In this document: positions 8,624 to 16,707 of the stretch, one piece after another
Layout of the letters: every line of letters begins with the position of its first letter
Position numbering within the stretch: position 1 is the stretch's first letter
DNA from: Eubacteriaceae bacterium Marseille-Q4139
GTDB lineage: Bacteria > Bacillota > Clostridia > Lachnospirales > Lachnospiraceae
Assembly (NCBI GenBank): GCA_018223415.1
Contig: JAGTTQ010000001.1
Span: 366,153-430,152, forward strand
Direction of reading: 5' to 3'
DNA length: 64,000 bases
The notes under the pieces: model-generated
The model's database searches: none
Told to the model about the DNA's origin: nothing
Seen by the model: the letters and a program-made list of their open reading frames with translations, nothing else
Translations under genes and position numbers: made by a program

Positions 8624-8675
8624 AAAAAAACATCCTGCTCCCACACGCTGCCGTATGGGAAATCAGGATGTTTTT
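8624..8675 (+). terminator. Intrinsic terminator, possibly bidirectional
   Basis: Stem AACATCCTG (8629-8637) / CAGGATGTT (8664-8672) with an inner CCCA/TGGG pair, flanked by A-rich sequence on the left and T5 on the right. Confidence 0.7.
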
Positions 8676-8720
8676 CCTATGTTCCAAAACTCCGGAACGC
8701 CAATCGGGCCAGGCATTTTG

Positions 8721-8749
8721 TTGACACCGATCTCTTCTTATATTAAAAT
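8721..8749 (+). promoter_or_regulatory. Promoter of the ketopantoate reductase gene
   Basis: TTGACA, 17 bases, TAAAAT. Transcription should start near 8756, about 105 bases before the ATG at 8861. Confidence 0.75.
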
Positions 8750-8860
8750 GGTGTTGGGGTCAAAAGGATTTTTAGCCCCTTTGATACTGGATTGTTCCGC
8801 ACTTCGTGCTCCCGGTATCTTACATAAACCATAAGAAAATAAAGGGGAGAAGGTACGATT

Positions 8861-9796
8861 ATGAGGGAAATCAAACGCGTGACCCTGATCGGCCTCGGGG
8901 CCATGGGCGTTTTCTTTGCGCCGCGGCTTTCCGGGTATCTGGGGGAAAATTTTAAGATTATGGCAGATGGGAAGCGGAAGGATCGCCTGGAACAGAAAGG
9001 CGTTACCGTAAACGGTACCAATTACCGTTTTCCGATCATCACGCCGGAAGCCGACTGCGGGCCGGCTGATTTAGTTATCATCGCCGTCAAAGGCTACGAT
9101 CTGGAACAGGCCATTCGGGACATCAAAAATCAGGTAGGCAAGGACACCATCATCCTCTCCGTCTTAAACGGCGTTGACAGTGAAAAACAGGTGGCCGCCG
9201 TCTACGGCGAAGACCACCTGCTCTATTCTTATATGCGGATCAGCATCGTCATGCGGGACGGAAAAACGGAATTCGATCCCAAAAAGGGCCTGATCCACTT
9301 CGGCGACCTGAAAAATGATCCCGAAAACCTCTCGGAAAACGTCCTGGCCGTCAAAAATTTATTTGATGCCTGCGATATTGACTATAAAATTGATCCCGAC
9401 ATGCTGCGCGGGATCTGGTTTAAATTCATGTGCAACGTCGGCGAAAACATGACATGTGCCATGCTCCAGGTGCCCTTCGGCGCGTTCCAGAAAAGCGAGC
9501 ATGCCAACTTCTTCCGCCGCGCCGCCATGTGGGAGGTGATCCGCGTTGCCAACAAACTGGGCATTGCCCTGGATCAGTCCGACATCGACCGCCAGGAGCA
9601 CACGCTCTCCCGGATCCCTTACGGGAACAAGCCCTCAACGCTCCAGGATCTCGAGGCCGGAAAGCGCACCGAAGTCGACATGTTCGCCGGCACCGTGGTG
9701 GAGCTTGGAAAATCCCTGGGAGTGGAAACGCCGGTCTGCGAGTGCTTTCTCCATGGGATCCATTTAATCGAAGAGAGATTGTTCGGCGGGATTTAA
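8861..9796 (+). CDS. panE: 2-dehydropantoate 2-reductase (ketopantoate reductase)
   Basis: NADPH-dependent reduction of ketopantoate to pantoate in pantothenate/CoA synthesis, cytoplasmic. 311 residues, normal for the ApbA/PanE family. The Rossmann loop GLGAMG is at residues 9-14, a strand with VIIAVK near 70 and the family's C-terminal domain with WFKFMCNVGEN (candidate catalytic Lys) near 185. AAGGGGAGAAGG lies just before the ATG. It stands alone with its own promoter and terminator. Many Clostridia encode several PanE-like reductases acting on other 2-oxoacids or related substrates, so substrate identity is not certain. Confidence 0.85.
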   Translation: MREIKRVTLIGLGAMGVFFAPRLSGYLGENFKIMADGKRKDRLEQKGVTVNGTNYRFPIITPEADCGPADLVIIAVKGYDLEQAIRDIKNQVGKDTIILSVLNGVDSEKQVAAVYGEDHLLYSYMRISIVMRDGKTEFDPKKGLIHFGDLKNDPENLSENVLAVKNLFDACDIDYKIDPDMLRGIWFKFMCNVGENMTCAMLQVPFGAFQKSEHANFFRRAAMWEVIRVANKLGIALDQSDIDRQEHTLSRIPYGNKPSTLQDLEAGKRTEVDMFAGTVVELGKSLGVETPVCECFLHGIHLIEERLFGGI

Positions 9797-9814
9797 CTCC
9801 CGCCGTTTTCTTTT
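9784..9814 (+). terminator. Terminator whose loop contains both convergent stop codons
   Basis: Stem CGGCGGGA (9784-9791) / TCCCGCCG (9798-9805) followed by TTTTCTTTT. The six-base loop TTTAAC holds the panE TAA and the TAA of the opposing lipoprotein gene. Confidence 0.8.
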
Positions 9815-10641
9815 CCGCTCTCCTCCCACAAAATCAAATTACTCCACCGAACCGCATCCATCGAATCCTCCGGGATCACATACGCCCGGTCTTCGTCTTC
9901 CTGCGACGGAAGCATGTACTCGCTGCTGTATGCATAATACATCCACCGCTCATCTAACACCGTCACGCCCATGCCCGTCTCCATCTGCCAGTGGAGCGAA
10001 TCCCCGTCACCGTCGCCGGCCGTATAAACCATCGTTCCGTCACAGAGGTTGTCCACATAAACGGCTTCTTTGGATATAAAAGCAAAGCTCCCCTCCGGCT
10101 TTTCCTCATAATACTGGTAGCCGGTGACGCCATGGCCATTCATGCGCCCGTCTGACCAGAGCCCGTCCGCATACGTGAACCGCGGCTCATCAAGCACCAC
10201 CGCCTGCACTGCCAGGCATTCGCCATCCGGCTTTCCCGCCATAAACTCCCCGAAAAATGCCGTATTGTAGCGGGTCAGTACGAGCCCGTACCCCAGAAGC
10301 TCCCCGTCCACGGGCCGCATCCGCCATATCACATCTCCCTGGGCCGTCGTCTCCCGGTAAAACAGATACCGCTCGCCGGAAAGCGTCTCCTCGGAGAGCG
10401 TCCGGAACTCCTCCTGGCTGCCGTTTAAAAGTCCGGCTGCCGCCTCCATATCTTTCTCTTCCATGGCCTCATAAAGCGACTTGCAAAGCTTCGCCTCCGC
10501 CTCCGAGACGGGAAGTTCCGGCTGTGACGGCCGGAGCACCTCTGCCGTCTCCTCTGCGGCCGGCGTCTCCGTCTCCGACGCTGTGTTCCCGCAGGCCGAG
10601 AGAAAAAATGCCGCCATGATCAACATCAGAAAATACTTCAT
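9793..10641 (-). CDS. Lipoprotein with MORN-like segments
   Basis: The start is taken at ATG 10641, which overlaps the MocR stop codon by four bases (ATGA) and has GAGGGGAAGG upstream. Residues 1-18 are a lipoprotein signal ending FLSAC, so the mature protein should be lipid-anchored outside the membrane. Mature residues include Thr/Glu-rich sequence, then YADGLWSDGRMNGHG-type segments similar to MORN repeats, which tend to bind surfaces or partners. About 282 residues, no catalytic motif seen. Overlap with the MocR gene suggests co-expression; whether the two act together is unknown. Confidence 0.75.
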   Translation of the reverse strand: MKYFLMLIMAAFFLSACGNTASETETPAAEETAEVLRPSQPELPVSEAEAKLCKSLYEAMEEKDMEAAAGLLNGSQEEFRTLSEETLSGERYLFYRETTAQGDVIWRMRPVDGELLGYGLVLTRYNTAFFGEFMAGKPDGECLAVQAVVLDEPRFTYADGLWSDGRMNGHGVTGYQYYEEKPEGSFAFISKEAVYVDNLCDGTMVYTAGDGDGDSLHWQMETGMGVTVLDERWMYYAYSSEYMLPSQEDEDRAYVIPEDSMDAVRWSNLILWEESGKENGGS

Positions 10642-12065
10642 TCCTTCCCCTCTTTCCATGCTTTAAGAAGAAGTGACGCGCCTTCCCGTATCGTTTCCTC
10701 TTCCAGGTTTGCGTACCCCAAAAGCACCGTCCCTGGATACCGCTCATGCTCCGGATGTATGAAGAAGCCGGAAAGCCCATACACGCGGACGCCAGCCGCA
10801 GCCGCCGTCTCCAAAAGTTCCTTCTCGCTCCGCCCTGTCCGGCTTGCAAGCAGCACATGGAGCCCCGCAAACTCCCCGCGGATCTCAAACTCCGGCTCCA
10901 GAGCCTTAAGCGCCGCAAGCAGCGCGTCATGTTTTCCCTTATAAATCTCCCGCATCCGGTTCAAATGCCGCTCAAAATACCCGCCGGAAAGGAAACGGCA
11001 GAGAATCCGCTGATCCACCCGGGAAACCGTAGACGAATAAAACCACGCCTTCTCCCGGTACCGGGAAAGGAGCCGCTCCGGCAGCACCAGATAGCCGATA
11101 CGGATGGCCGGCGCAATGGACTTGGAAAAAGTGCCCATGTAGATCACAAGCCCCTTCCTGTCCATGCCCTGAAGCGCCGGGATCGGCTTTCCCTTATAGC
11201 GGAACTCGCTGTCGTAGTCGTCCTCGATCAGATAGCGCCCCTCTTTTTCCTCTGCCCAGGAGAGAAGCTCCTGGCGCCGCTTCACCGGCATGACAATCCC
11301 CATGGGAAACTGATGGGACGGCATCGTATAGGCTACGGTCACGGGCAGGCGTGAAAGCGCCTCTGCCATGAGCCCGCTTTTGTCCATCTCCACCGGGTAC
11401 ACCGGATGTCCCATGCCGCTGAACACGCGGTAGGCCTGGTTGTAGGTGGGGTTTTCCATGGCAATCCCCGCGTCCCGCCCGAGAAGCTGGGAAAGCAGCA
11501 TCAAAAGATACTCGTTCCCCGCCCCCACGACAATCTGCTCCGGCAGGCAGTGGACGCCGCGGGCCGCATGGAGGTACTCAGCGATTGCCGTCCGAAGTTC
11601 CAGATCGCCCTGGGGCTCGCCCTTTAAGAAAAGCTCCTGTTCCTCCCGCCTCAAAGCTGCGCGGCTGATCTTTCGCCAGGTGGAAAACGGAAACCCCGTC
11701 AGGTCGATGCCGCGGGGTGAAAAATCCACGGCATATTCTGCCTTCTTCTCCTGCCCTGCGGCTTTCTCAGGCTTTTCCCCATGGCGGACAGGCGCCTCGG
11801 CAAGCGGCGGAAAAATCCCCTCCAGGCTGGCGGCAAAATACCCCTTCCGCGGAATGGCCTCGAGATACCCCTCGGACACAAGCTGTTCATAGGCAAGCTG
11901 CGTCGTGCTGCGGCTTACTTTCAGGCTCTCCGCAAGCTGGCGCGTGGACGGAAGCTGCCTGGCGGGGCGGATGCCGCCTGTACGGATCTCTTCCTTAATA
12001 TAATGATAAATCTGCTCGTATAACGGCCGTTTGTCCTGGCTGTCCAGAGGGATCATTAACTCCAT
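10638..12065 (-). CDS. MocR/PdxR-family regulator (GntR helix-turn-helix fused to aminotransferase-like domain)
   Basis: 475 residues from ATG 12065, chosen because GGAG lies seven bases upstream while the longer frame start has none. Residues 10-80 form a GntR winged helix (LPSTRQLAESLKVSRST). Residues 120-470 form a fold type I aminotransferase domain with the PLP lysine in TFSKSIAPA. Known relatives (PdxR, GabR) sense PLP or an amino acid and control vitamin B6 or GABA genes; none of those targets is next to this gene. It overlaps the downstream lipoprotein gene by four bases. Confidence 0.85.
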   Translation of the reverse strand: MELMIPLDSQDKRPLYEQIYHYIKEEIRTGGIRPARQLPSTRQLAESLKVSRSTTQLAYEQLVSEGYLEAIPRKGYFAASLEGIFPPLAEAPVRHGEKPEKAAGQEKKAEYAVDFSPRGIDLTGFPFSTWRKISRAALRREEQELFLKGEPQGDLELRTAIAEYLHAARGVHCLPEQIVVGAGNEYLLMLLSQLLGRDAGIAMENPTYNQAYRVFSGMGHPVYPVEMDKSGLMAEALSRLPVTVAYTMPSHQFPMGIVMPVKRRQELLSWAEEKEGRYLIEDDYDSEFRYKGKPIPALQGMDRKGLVIYMGTFSKSIAPAIRIGYLVLPERLLSRYREKAWFYSSTVSRVDQRILCRFLSGGYFERHLNRMREIYKGKHDALLAALKALEPEFEIRGEFAGLHVLLASRTGRSEKELLETAAAAGVRVYGLSGFFIHPEHERYPGTVLLGYANLEEETIREGASLLLKAWKEGKE

Positions 12066-12123
12066 GCAAAAACTCCTTCTTTTCATGCAAGCATGATGCC
12101 GCTTGCCGGGCTTGTACAGCAAA

Positions 12124-12162
12124 AAGGGATGTCCACATAAAACTTCCCTGCGGGCATCCCTT
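12124..12162 (-). terminator. Intrinsic terminator after glnS
   Basis: Minus-strand hairpin AAGGGATG (12162-12155) / CATCCCTT (12131-12124) followed by a T-rich run, about 15 bases after the glnS stop. Confidence 0.75.
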
Positions 12163-12176
12163 CCCTTTCTCTTTGG

Positions 12177-13874
12177 CTATTTCGTGATCTTAAAGGAACT
12201 CTTTAAGGACACGATCCGGTTGTACACCGGTTTCCCTTCGGCGCTGTCCTTGCAGTCCACGCAGAAGAAACCGTTTCTCACAAACTGGAAGCTGTCGTAT
12301 GCCTTTGCTTCCATAAGCGCCGGCTCCACATACGCCTCCACAACTTTTTTGGAGTTGGGGTTTAAGTTCAGCGTGCCGTCGGCATTTAACTTTCCCTTCT
12401 CCTCGTCCACGATATTTTCATACAGGCGGCACTCCACCTTGCCTGCCTCTGCGGCAGATACCCAGTGGATCGTCCCCTTGACCTTTCTTCCCGTAAAGCC
12501 GGAACCGCTCTTCGTCTCCGGATCATAGGTACAGTGGATCACGGTCACATTGCCGTTTTCATCCTTTTCAAAGCCTGTGCACGTCACAAAGTACGCGCTC
12601 ATCAGGCGCACCTCATTGCCCGGGAACAGCCGGAAATATTTCTTCGGCGGCTCCTCCATGAAGTCCTCCCGCTCGATATAGAGCTCTCTGGAGAACGGCA
12701 CGAGCCGCTCGCCAAGCTCCGGATTCTCCAGGTTGTTGGGCACCGGAAGCATCTCCGTCTGCCCTTCCGGATAATTGTCAATCACCAGCTTCACCGGATC
12801 GAGAATCGCCATCATCCTCGGCTTTTTAAGCTTCAAATCCTCGCGGATGCAGTATTCCAGCATCGCATAGTCCACAGAGCTGTTGGCCTTGGAAACGCCC
12901 ACCAGATCCACGAAAAGTTTTAAGGATTCCGGCGTGTAGCCTCTTCTTCTCAGAGCGGCAATCGTAACAAGACGCGGATCATCCCAGCCGTCCACGATGC
13001 CGTCCTCGACGAGTTTCTTAATATACCGTTTTCCCGTCACCACGTTGGTGAGATAGAGCTTCGCAAACTCAATCTGGCGCGGCGGGTTCTCAAACTCACA
13101 TTCTCTGACGACCCAGTCGTAAAGCGGCCTGTGATCCTCAAATTCCAGCGTACAGATGGAGTGGGTGATGTGCTCGACGGCATCCTCGATGGGATGGGCG
13201 AAATCGTACATCGGATAGATGCACCACTTGTCACCGGTGTTGTGGTGGGTCATATGGGCCACGCGGTAAATGACCGGGTCGCGCATGTTGATGTTGGGCG
13301 ACGCCATGTCAATCTTCGCACGGAGCACCTTCTCCCCGTCCTTGTACATGCCGTTTTTCATGTTCTCAAAAAGCTCCAGGTTCTCCTCGACACTGCGGTC
13401 GCGGTAGGGGCTGTTCTTTCCGGGCGTATTGAAATCGCCGCGGTACTCTCTGATTTCATCTGCGCTCAGATCGCAGACATAAGCCTTTCCCTTCTTAATC
13501 AGAAGGACGGCGCACTCGTACATGGTCTCAAAATAGTCGGAAGCAAAAAACAGCCTGTCCTCAAACTCGGCGCCAAGCCATTTCACGTCTTCAATAATGG
13601 AATGCACAAATTCCGTCTTTTCCTTCGTGGGGTTCGTATCGTCAAACCGCAGGTTGAACTTCCCGCCGTACTCTTTTGCAAGGCCGGAATTCAAAAGGAT
13701 TGATTTTGCATGGCCAATGTGAAGGTAGCCGTTTGGCTCCGGTGGGAATCTCGTCTGGACATGGCTGTACACACCTTCTGCCAAATCCTTATCAATCTCC
13801 TGCTCAATGAAATTTTTGGAGACGGTTTCTTCTTTTTCTTCTGTTTCTACCGCCGGCTTCGTATTCTCTGCCAT
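12177..13874 (-). CDS. glnS: Glutaminyl-tRNA synthetase
   Basis: Charges tRNA-Gln with glutamine. About 565 residues; the start is ATG 13874, seven bases after GGAGG (an ATG six bases earlier is too close). PPEPNGYLHIGHAKS near residue 45 contains the class I HIGH motif, followed by the GlnRS-type FDDTNP. At the place of the KMSKS loop the sequence reads NVVTGKRYIKK, a divergent version that keeps only the GK core. The C-terminal anticodon-binding beta-barrels are present and length is normal, so the enzyme should be intact. It stands alone between two terminators and promoters. Confidence 0.93.
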   Translation of the reverse strand: MAENTKPAVETEEKEETVSKNFIEQEIDKDLAEGVYSHVQTRFPPEPNGYLHIGHAKSILLNSGLAKEYGGKFNLRFDDTNPTKEKTEFVHSIIEDVKWLGAEFEDRLFFASDYFETMYECAVLLIKKGKAYVCDLSADEIREYRGDFNTPGKNSPYRDRSVEENLELFENMKNGMYKDGEKVLRAKIDMASPNINMRDPVIYRVAHMTHHNTGDKWCIYPMYDFAHPIEDAVEHITHSICTLEFEDHRPLYDWVVRECEFENPPRQIEFAKLYLTNVVTGKRYIKKLVEDGIVDGWDDPRLVTIAALRRRGYTPESLKLFVDLVGVSKANSSVDYAMLEYCIREDLKLKKPRMMAILDPVKLVIDNYPEGQTEMLPVPNNLENPELGERLVPFSRELYIEREDFMEEPPKKYFRLFPGNEVRLMSAYFVTCTGFEKDENGNVTVIHCTYDPETKSGSGFTGRKVKGTIHWVSAAEAGKVECRLYENIVDEEKGKLNADGTLNLNPNSKKVVEAYVEPALMEAKAYDSFQFVRNGFFCVDCKDSAEGKPVYNRIVSLKSSFKITK

Positions 13875-13966
13875 ATCCATTCCTCCATTTCCCGTTTCTT
13901 AATGATTTATCTTATCACATTTTCCCCGATTGATAAAGTATTTTTCAAAATTTCTGTTTTTAGATA

Positions 13967-13996
13967 TTGACATTTTTTTAACAATGGATGTATAGT
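13967..13996 (+). promoter_or_regulatory. Promoter of the lactate dehydrogenase gene
   Basis: TTGACA, 18 bases, TATAGT; start of transcription near 14003, about 80 bases before the ATG. Confidence 0.7.
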
Positions 13997-14082
13997 ATAG
14001 GCATGAAAAGAAAACACTTGAAAATATATGTGTGTGAGGCGGCAGACGGCAAAGATCCGTTTCCCGCCGGAAGGAGGACTTT

Positions 14083-15039
14083 ATGGCAACAAGATGTGAC
14101 AACCGGAAAATTGCCCTTGTGGGCACCGGCATGGTGGGGATGAGCTTTGCTTACTGTCTTTTAAACCAGGCAGCATGCGATGAGCTCGTCCTCATCGATC
14201 TGGATAAAAAGAGAGCCGAGGGCGAGGCCATGGACTTGAATCACGGCCTTGCCTTTGCGCCCGGGAACATGAAAATTTATGCAGGGGAATATTCCGACTG
14301 CGGCGATGCCGACATCGTCGTCATCTGTGCCGGCGTGGCCCAGAAGCCCGGCGAAACGCGGCTTGCCCTCTTAAAGCGGAACGCCGAGGTCTTCCGCTCC
14401 GTCGTCGGCTCCGTGACAGACTCCGGTTTCTCCGGAATCTTCTTAATTGCCACAAACCCGGTAGACATCATGGCCAGAATCACAAGGGAAATCTCCGGCT
14501 TCCCCAAAGAGCGCGTCATCGGAAGCGGAACAGCCTTAGACACAGCAAGGCTCCGCTACCTGCTCGGCGCCTATCTGGATGTGGATCCGCGGAACATCCA
14601 TGCCTATGTCATGGGCGAACACGGCGACTCGGAGTTTGTCCCGTGGAGCCAGGCCCTTCTCGCCACGAAGCCGGTACTCCAGATCTGTGCGGAATCTGAC
14701 GGCAGGCTCTCCGTCTCTGATCTGGAAAACATCTCCACCGAGGTGCGCGAAGCGGCCTACAAAATCATCGACGCCAAAAAAGCCACCTACTACGGCATCG
14801 GCATGGCCCTCACCAGGATTGTCCGCGCCATCCTGGGCGGCGAAAACAGTGTCCTTACGGTCTCTGCCTGCTTAAACGGCGAATACGGTCAGAAGGACGT
14901 CTATGTGGGAGTCCCCTGCATTTTAAACCAGAATGGTGTCTCCAGGATCCTCACCCTGGATCTTCCCGACGAAGAGATGGACAAACTCGGCAAATCCTGC
15001 GATACCCTGCGGAAATCCTTTGACGAACTCGGTTTATAG
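14083..15039 (+). CDS. ldh: L-lactate dehydrogenase
   Basis: Reduces pyruvate to L-lactate with NADH, regenerating NAD+ in fermentation. 318 residues. NAD-binding GTGMVGM near 15-21; substrate-region RNAEVFR; GTALDTARLR near 150; catalytic His in MGEHGDSEFVPWS near 180. These order and residues fit L-LDH; the Gln at AGVAQKPGETR is the position that separates LDH (Gln) from malate dehydrogenase (Arg). Start preceded by GGAAGGAGG. The sugar kinase gene follows 70 bases later, and no terminator is seen between them, so co-transcription is likely. Confidence 0.93.
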   Translation: MATRCDNRKIALVGTGMVGMSFAYCLLNQAACDELVLIDLDKKRAEGEAMDLNHGLAFAPGNMKIYAGEYSDCGDADIVVICAGVAQKPGETRLALLKRNAEVFRSVVGSVTDSGFSGIFLIATNPVDIMARITREISGFPKERVIGSGTALDTARLRYLLGAYLDVDPRNIHAYVMGEHGDSEFVPWSQALLATKPVLQICAESDGRLSVSDLENISTEVREAAYKIIDAKKATYYGIGMALTRIVRAILGGENSVLTVSACLNGEYGQKDVYVGVPCILNQNGVSRILTLDLPDEEMDKLGKSCDTLRKSFDELGL

Positions 15040-15109
15040 GTTTATAGTAGAGATAAGCTGCGGGCCCGGAGGCGGCCCGCAGAAACTACATAACGCGGAG
15101 GTATGAATC

Positions 15110-16132
15110 ATGAGTACGAATTCCTTTGACCTGATGACCTTTGGCGAAATCATGCTGAGGCTTTCCCCGCCCCGCCATGCCCGCATCGTGGACGGCGACA
15201 TTTTTGAAAAGCGCGCCGGCGGCGCAGAGTTGAACGTGGCTTCCGGTGTGGCCCTTTTAGGACTCCGCACCGGCATCATCTCCAAACTCCCCTTAAACGA
15301 GCTTGGAACCTTCATCAAAAACAGGATCCGTTTCGTCGGCGTATCCGACGACTATCTGATTTACGACGACTCACCTGAAGCAAGGCTGGGACTCTACTAC
15401 TACGAGATGGGCGCCGCGCCGAGAAAGCCCACCATCGTCTATGACCGCCGTTCTTCCTCCGTCACCAGGATCCGGCTGGAGGAAATCCCCGAGGAGGTTT
15501 ACTCCTCTGCCAGAATGTTCCACACCAGCGGCATCAGCCTGGCTCTCTGCGAAGGCATGAAAAACACGGCCATCGAACTGATCCGCCGCTTTAAAGAGCA
15601 CGGCGCACTGATCTCCTTTGACGTCAACTACCGTGCGAACCTCTGGAGCGAAGAAGAAGCCAGGGAGACCATCAAAAAGATTCTTCCCATGGTGGACGTC
15701 CTGTTCGTGTCCGAGGAGACGAGCCGCCGCATGTTCCGGAAAACCGGCTGCCTCGAGGATATTTTAAAGAGCTATGCCGACGAGTACGGCGTAAAGATTG
15801 TTGCCGCCACCCAGCGTACCGTCATCAGCCCGAGAAAGCACTGCTTTACCTCGACGCTCTACGACGCCCAGAGCGGCCAGTTCTTCACAGAAGAGCCGTA
15901 TAAGGATATCGACGTCATCGACCGGATCGGCTCCGGCGACGCCTATGTAGCCGGCGTCCTCTTCGGCCTCTTAAAGTACCAGGATCCGAGAAAAGCCATG
16001 GAATTCGGAAACGCCACCTCCAGCGTGAAAAACACGGTGCCCGGCGACCTTCCGTCCTCGGATTTCAAGGAAATCGACAGGATCATAAGAGAGCACCACT
16101 CCACCGGCCCTGTCAGCGAAATGAACCGGTAA
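15110..16132 (+). CDS. PfkB-family carbohydrate kinase, probably 2-keto-3-deoxygluconate kinase
   Basis: 340 residues, ribokinase fold. GGAELNVASGVALLG near 38 is the substrate-binding PfkB signature 1, and DRIGSGDAYVAGVLFG near 270 is signature 2 with the catalytic Asp. The N-terminal FGEIMLRLSPP and the overall length match KdgK-type enzymes that phosphorylate 2-keto-3-deoxygluconate in uronate breakdown; other hexose or ketose substrates cannot be excluded because no aldolase or uronate gene adjoins it. It ends at a strong terminator. Confidence 0.8.
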   Translation: MSTNSFDLMTFGEIMLRLSPPRHARIVDGDIFEKRAGGAELNVASGVALLGLRTGIISKLPLNELGTFIKNRIRFVGVSDDYLIYDDSPEARLGLYYYEMGAAPRKPTIVYDRRSSSVTRIRLEEIPEEVYSSARMFHTSGISLALCEGMKNTAIELIRRFKEHGALISFDVNYRANLWSEEEARETIKKILPMVDVLFVSEETSRRMFRKTGCLEDILKSYADEYGVKIVAATQRTVISPRKHCFTSTLYDAQSGQFFTEEPYKDIDVIDRIGSGDAYVAGVLFGLLKYQDPRKAMEFGNATSSVKNTVPGDLPSSDFKEIDRIIREHHSTGPVSEMNR

Positions 16133-16148
16133 CAGAGTACATACGAAA

Positions 16149-16192
16149 GACATCCCCCGCACCTCTACGGCGTTTTGGGGGATGTCTTTTTA
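16149..16192. terminator. Bidirectional terminator between the sugar kinase and the PAP2 gene
   Basis: Perfect 10-base stem GACATCCCCC (16149-16158) / GGGGGATGTC (16177-16186), T-run on the right and A-run on the left. The stop codon of the opposing PAP2 gene (16165-16167) lies in the loop. Confidence 0.85.
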
Positions 16193-16692
16193 TTCCAAAG
16201 ATTTTCTGTTTTCATTCCCGCATATCCAAGAGCCAGCCCGATGAGAAGCCCGCCCAGGATATCCGTCGGGAAGTGGACGTAAAGATACATTCTGGAAAAG
16301 GCGATGAGAGCCGCCAGCACAAGCGCCGCACTGCCCCATTTCCGGTTTTTAAGCCAAAGGTAAAAGGAAACGGAAAAGCCTGCCATCGTATGTCCCGACG
16401 GGAAGGAAAAGTCCTCGGGCACCGGGATTAAAAGCTCCACCGCCGGATTCAGCCAGCAGGGCCTTGGCCGTGCAACGGCATTCTTTAAAATCAAATTCCC
16501 GACGATCAGGCAGCCAAGAAGGATAAGCAGCACGATGATCCCTTCTTTTCTCGTCCTTTTCCAAAACAGCAGGGCAATCCCCAGAAGGATCCAGAGCAAG
16601 CCCCCGTTCCCAGCCGCTGACAAGGCGCACATGACTGCGTCCAGAACGGGATTGTGAATCGTCTGAAGGAAATCCAGAATGGCAAATTCCAT
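16165..16692 (-). CDS. PAP2-family membrane phosphatase
   Basis: About 175 residues, from ATG 16692 with GGAGG nine bases upstream. Contains the three PAP2 signatures in order: KNAVARPRP (about 70), PSGH (about 98) and SRMYLYVHFPTDILGG (about 135), with five or six membrane helices between. Such enzymes remove phosphate from undecaprenyl pyrophosphate or phosphatidylglycerol phosphate outside the membrane. Short length and lone position fit a BcrC/PgpB-like role, but the substrate is not shown by sequence. Confidence 0.88.
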   Translation of the reverse strand: MEFAILDFLQTIHNPVLDAVMCALSAAGNGGLLWILLGIALLFWKRTRKEGIIVLLILLGCLIVGNLILKNAVARPRPCWLNPAVELLIPVPEDFSFPSGHTMAGFSVSFYLWLKNRKWGSAALVLAALIAFSRMYLYVHFPTDILGGLLIGLALGYAGMKTENLWNKKTSPKTP

Positions 16693-16707
16693 GTCCAAAA
16701 ACCTCCG

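Larger units (their letters stand above)
8498..8675 (+). other. Possible short transcript: promoter, ribosome binding site, short reading frame and terminator
   Basis: TTGAAG (8498-8503), 17 bases, TATTTT (8521-8526), then AAAGGAGGG eight bases before an ATG at 8550, and an intrinsic terminator at 8629-8672. The frame from 8550 (starting MHDIIHIMPC) stays open to 8834, past the terminator, and resembles no family I know. It could be a small RNA, a leader peptide or a decayed gene. The dyad copy 2 lies inside its first codons. Confidence 0.35.

Noticed and set aside
8550..8834. 94-codon plus-strand frame with a good ribosome binding site
   Set aside because: It runs through an intrinsic terminator and the next gene's promoter and matches no family; kept only as a possible short transcript.
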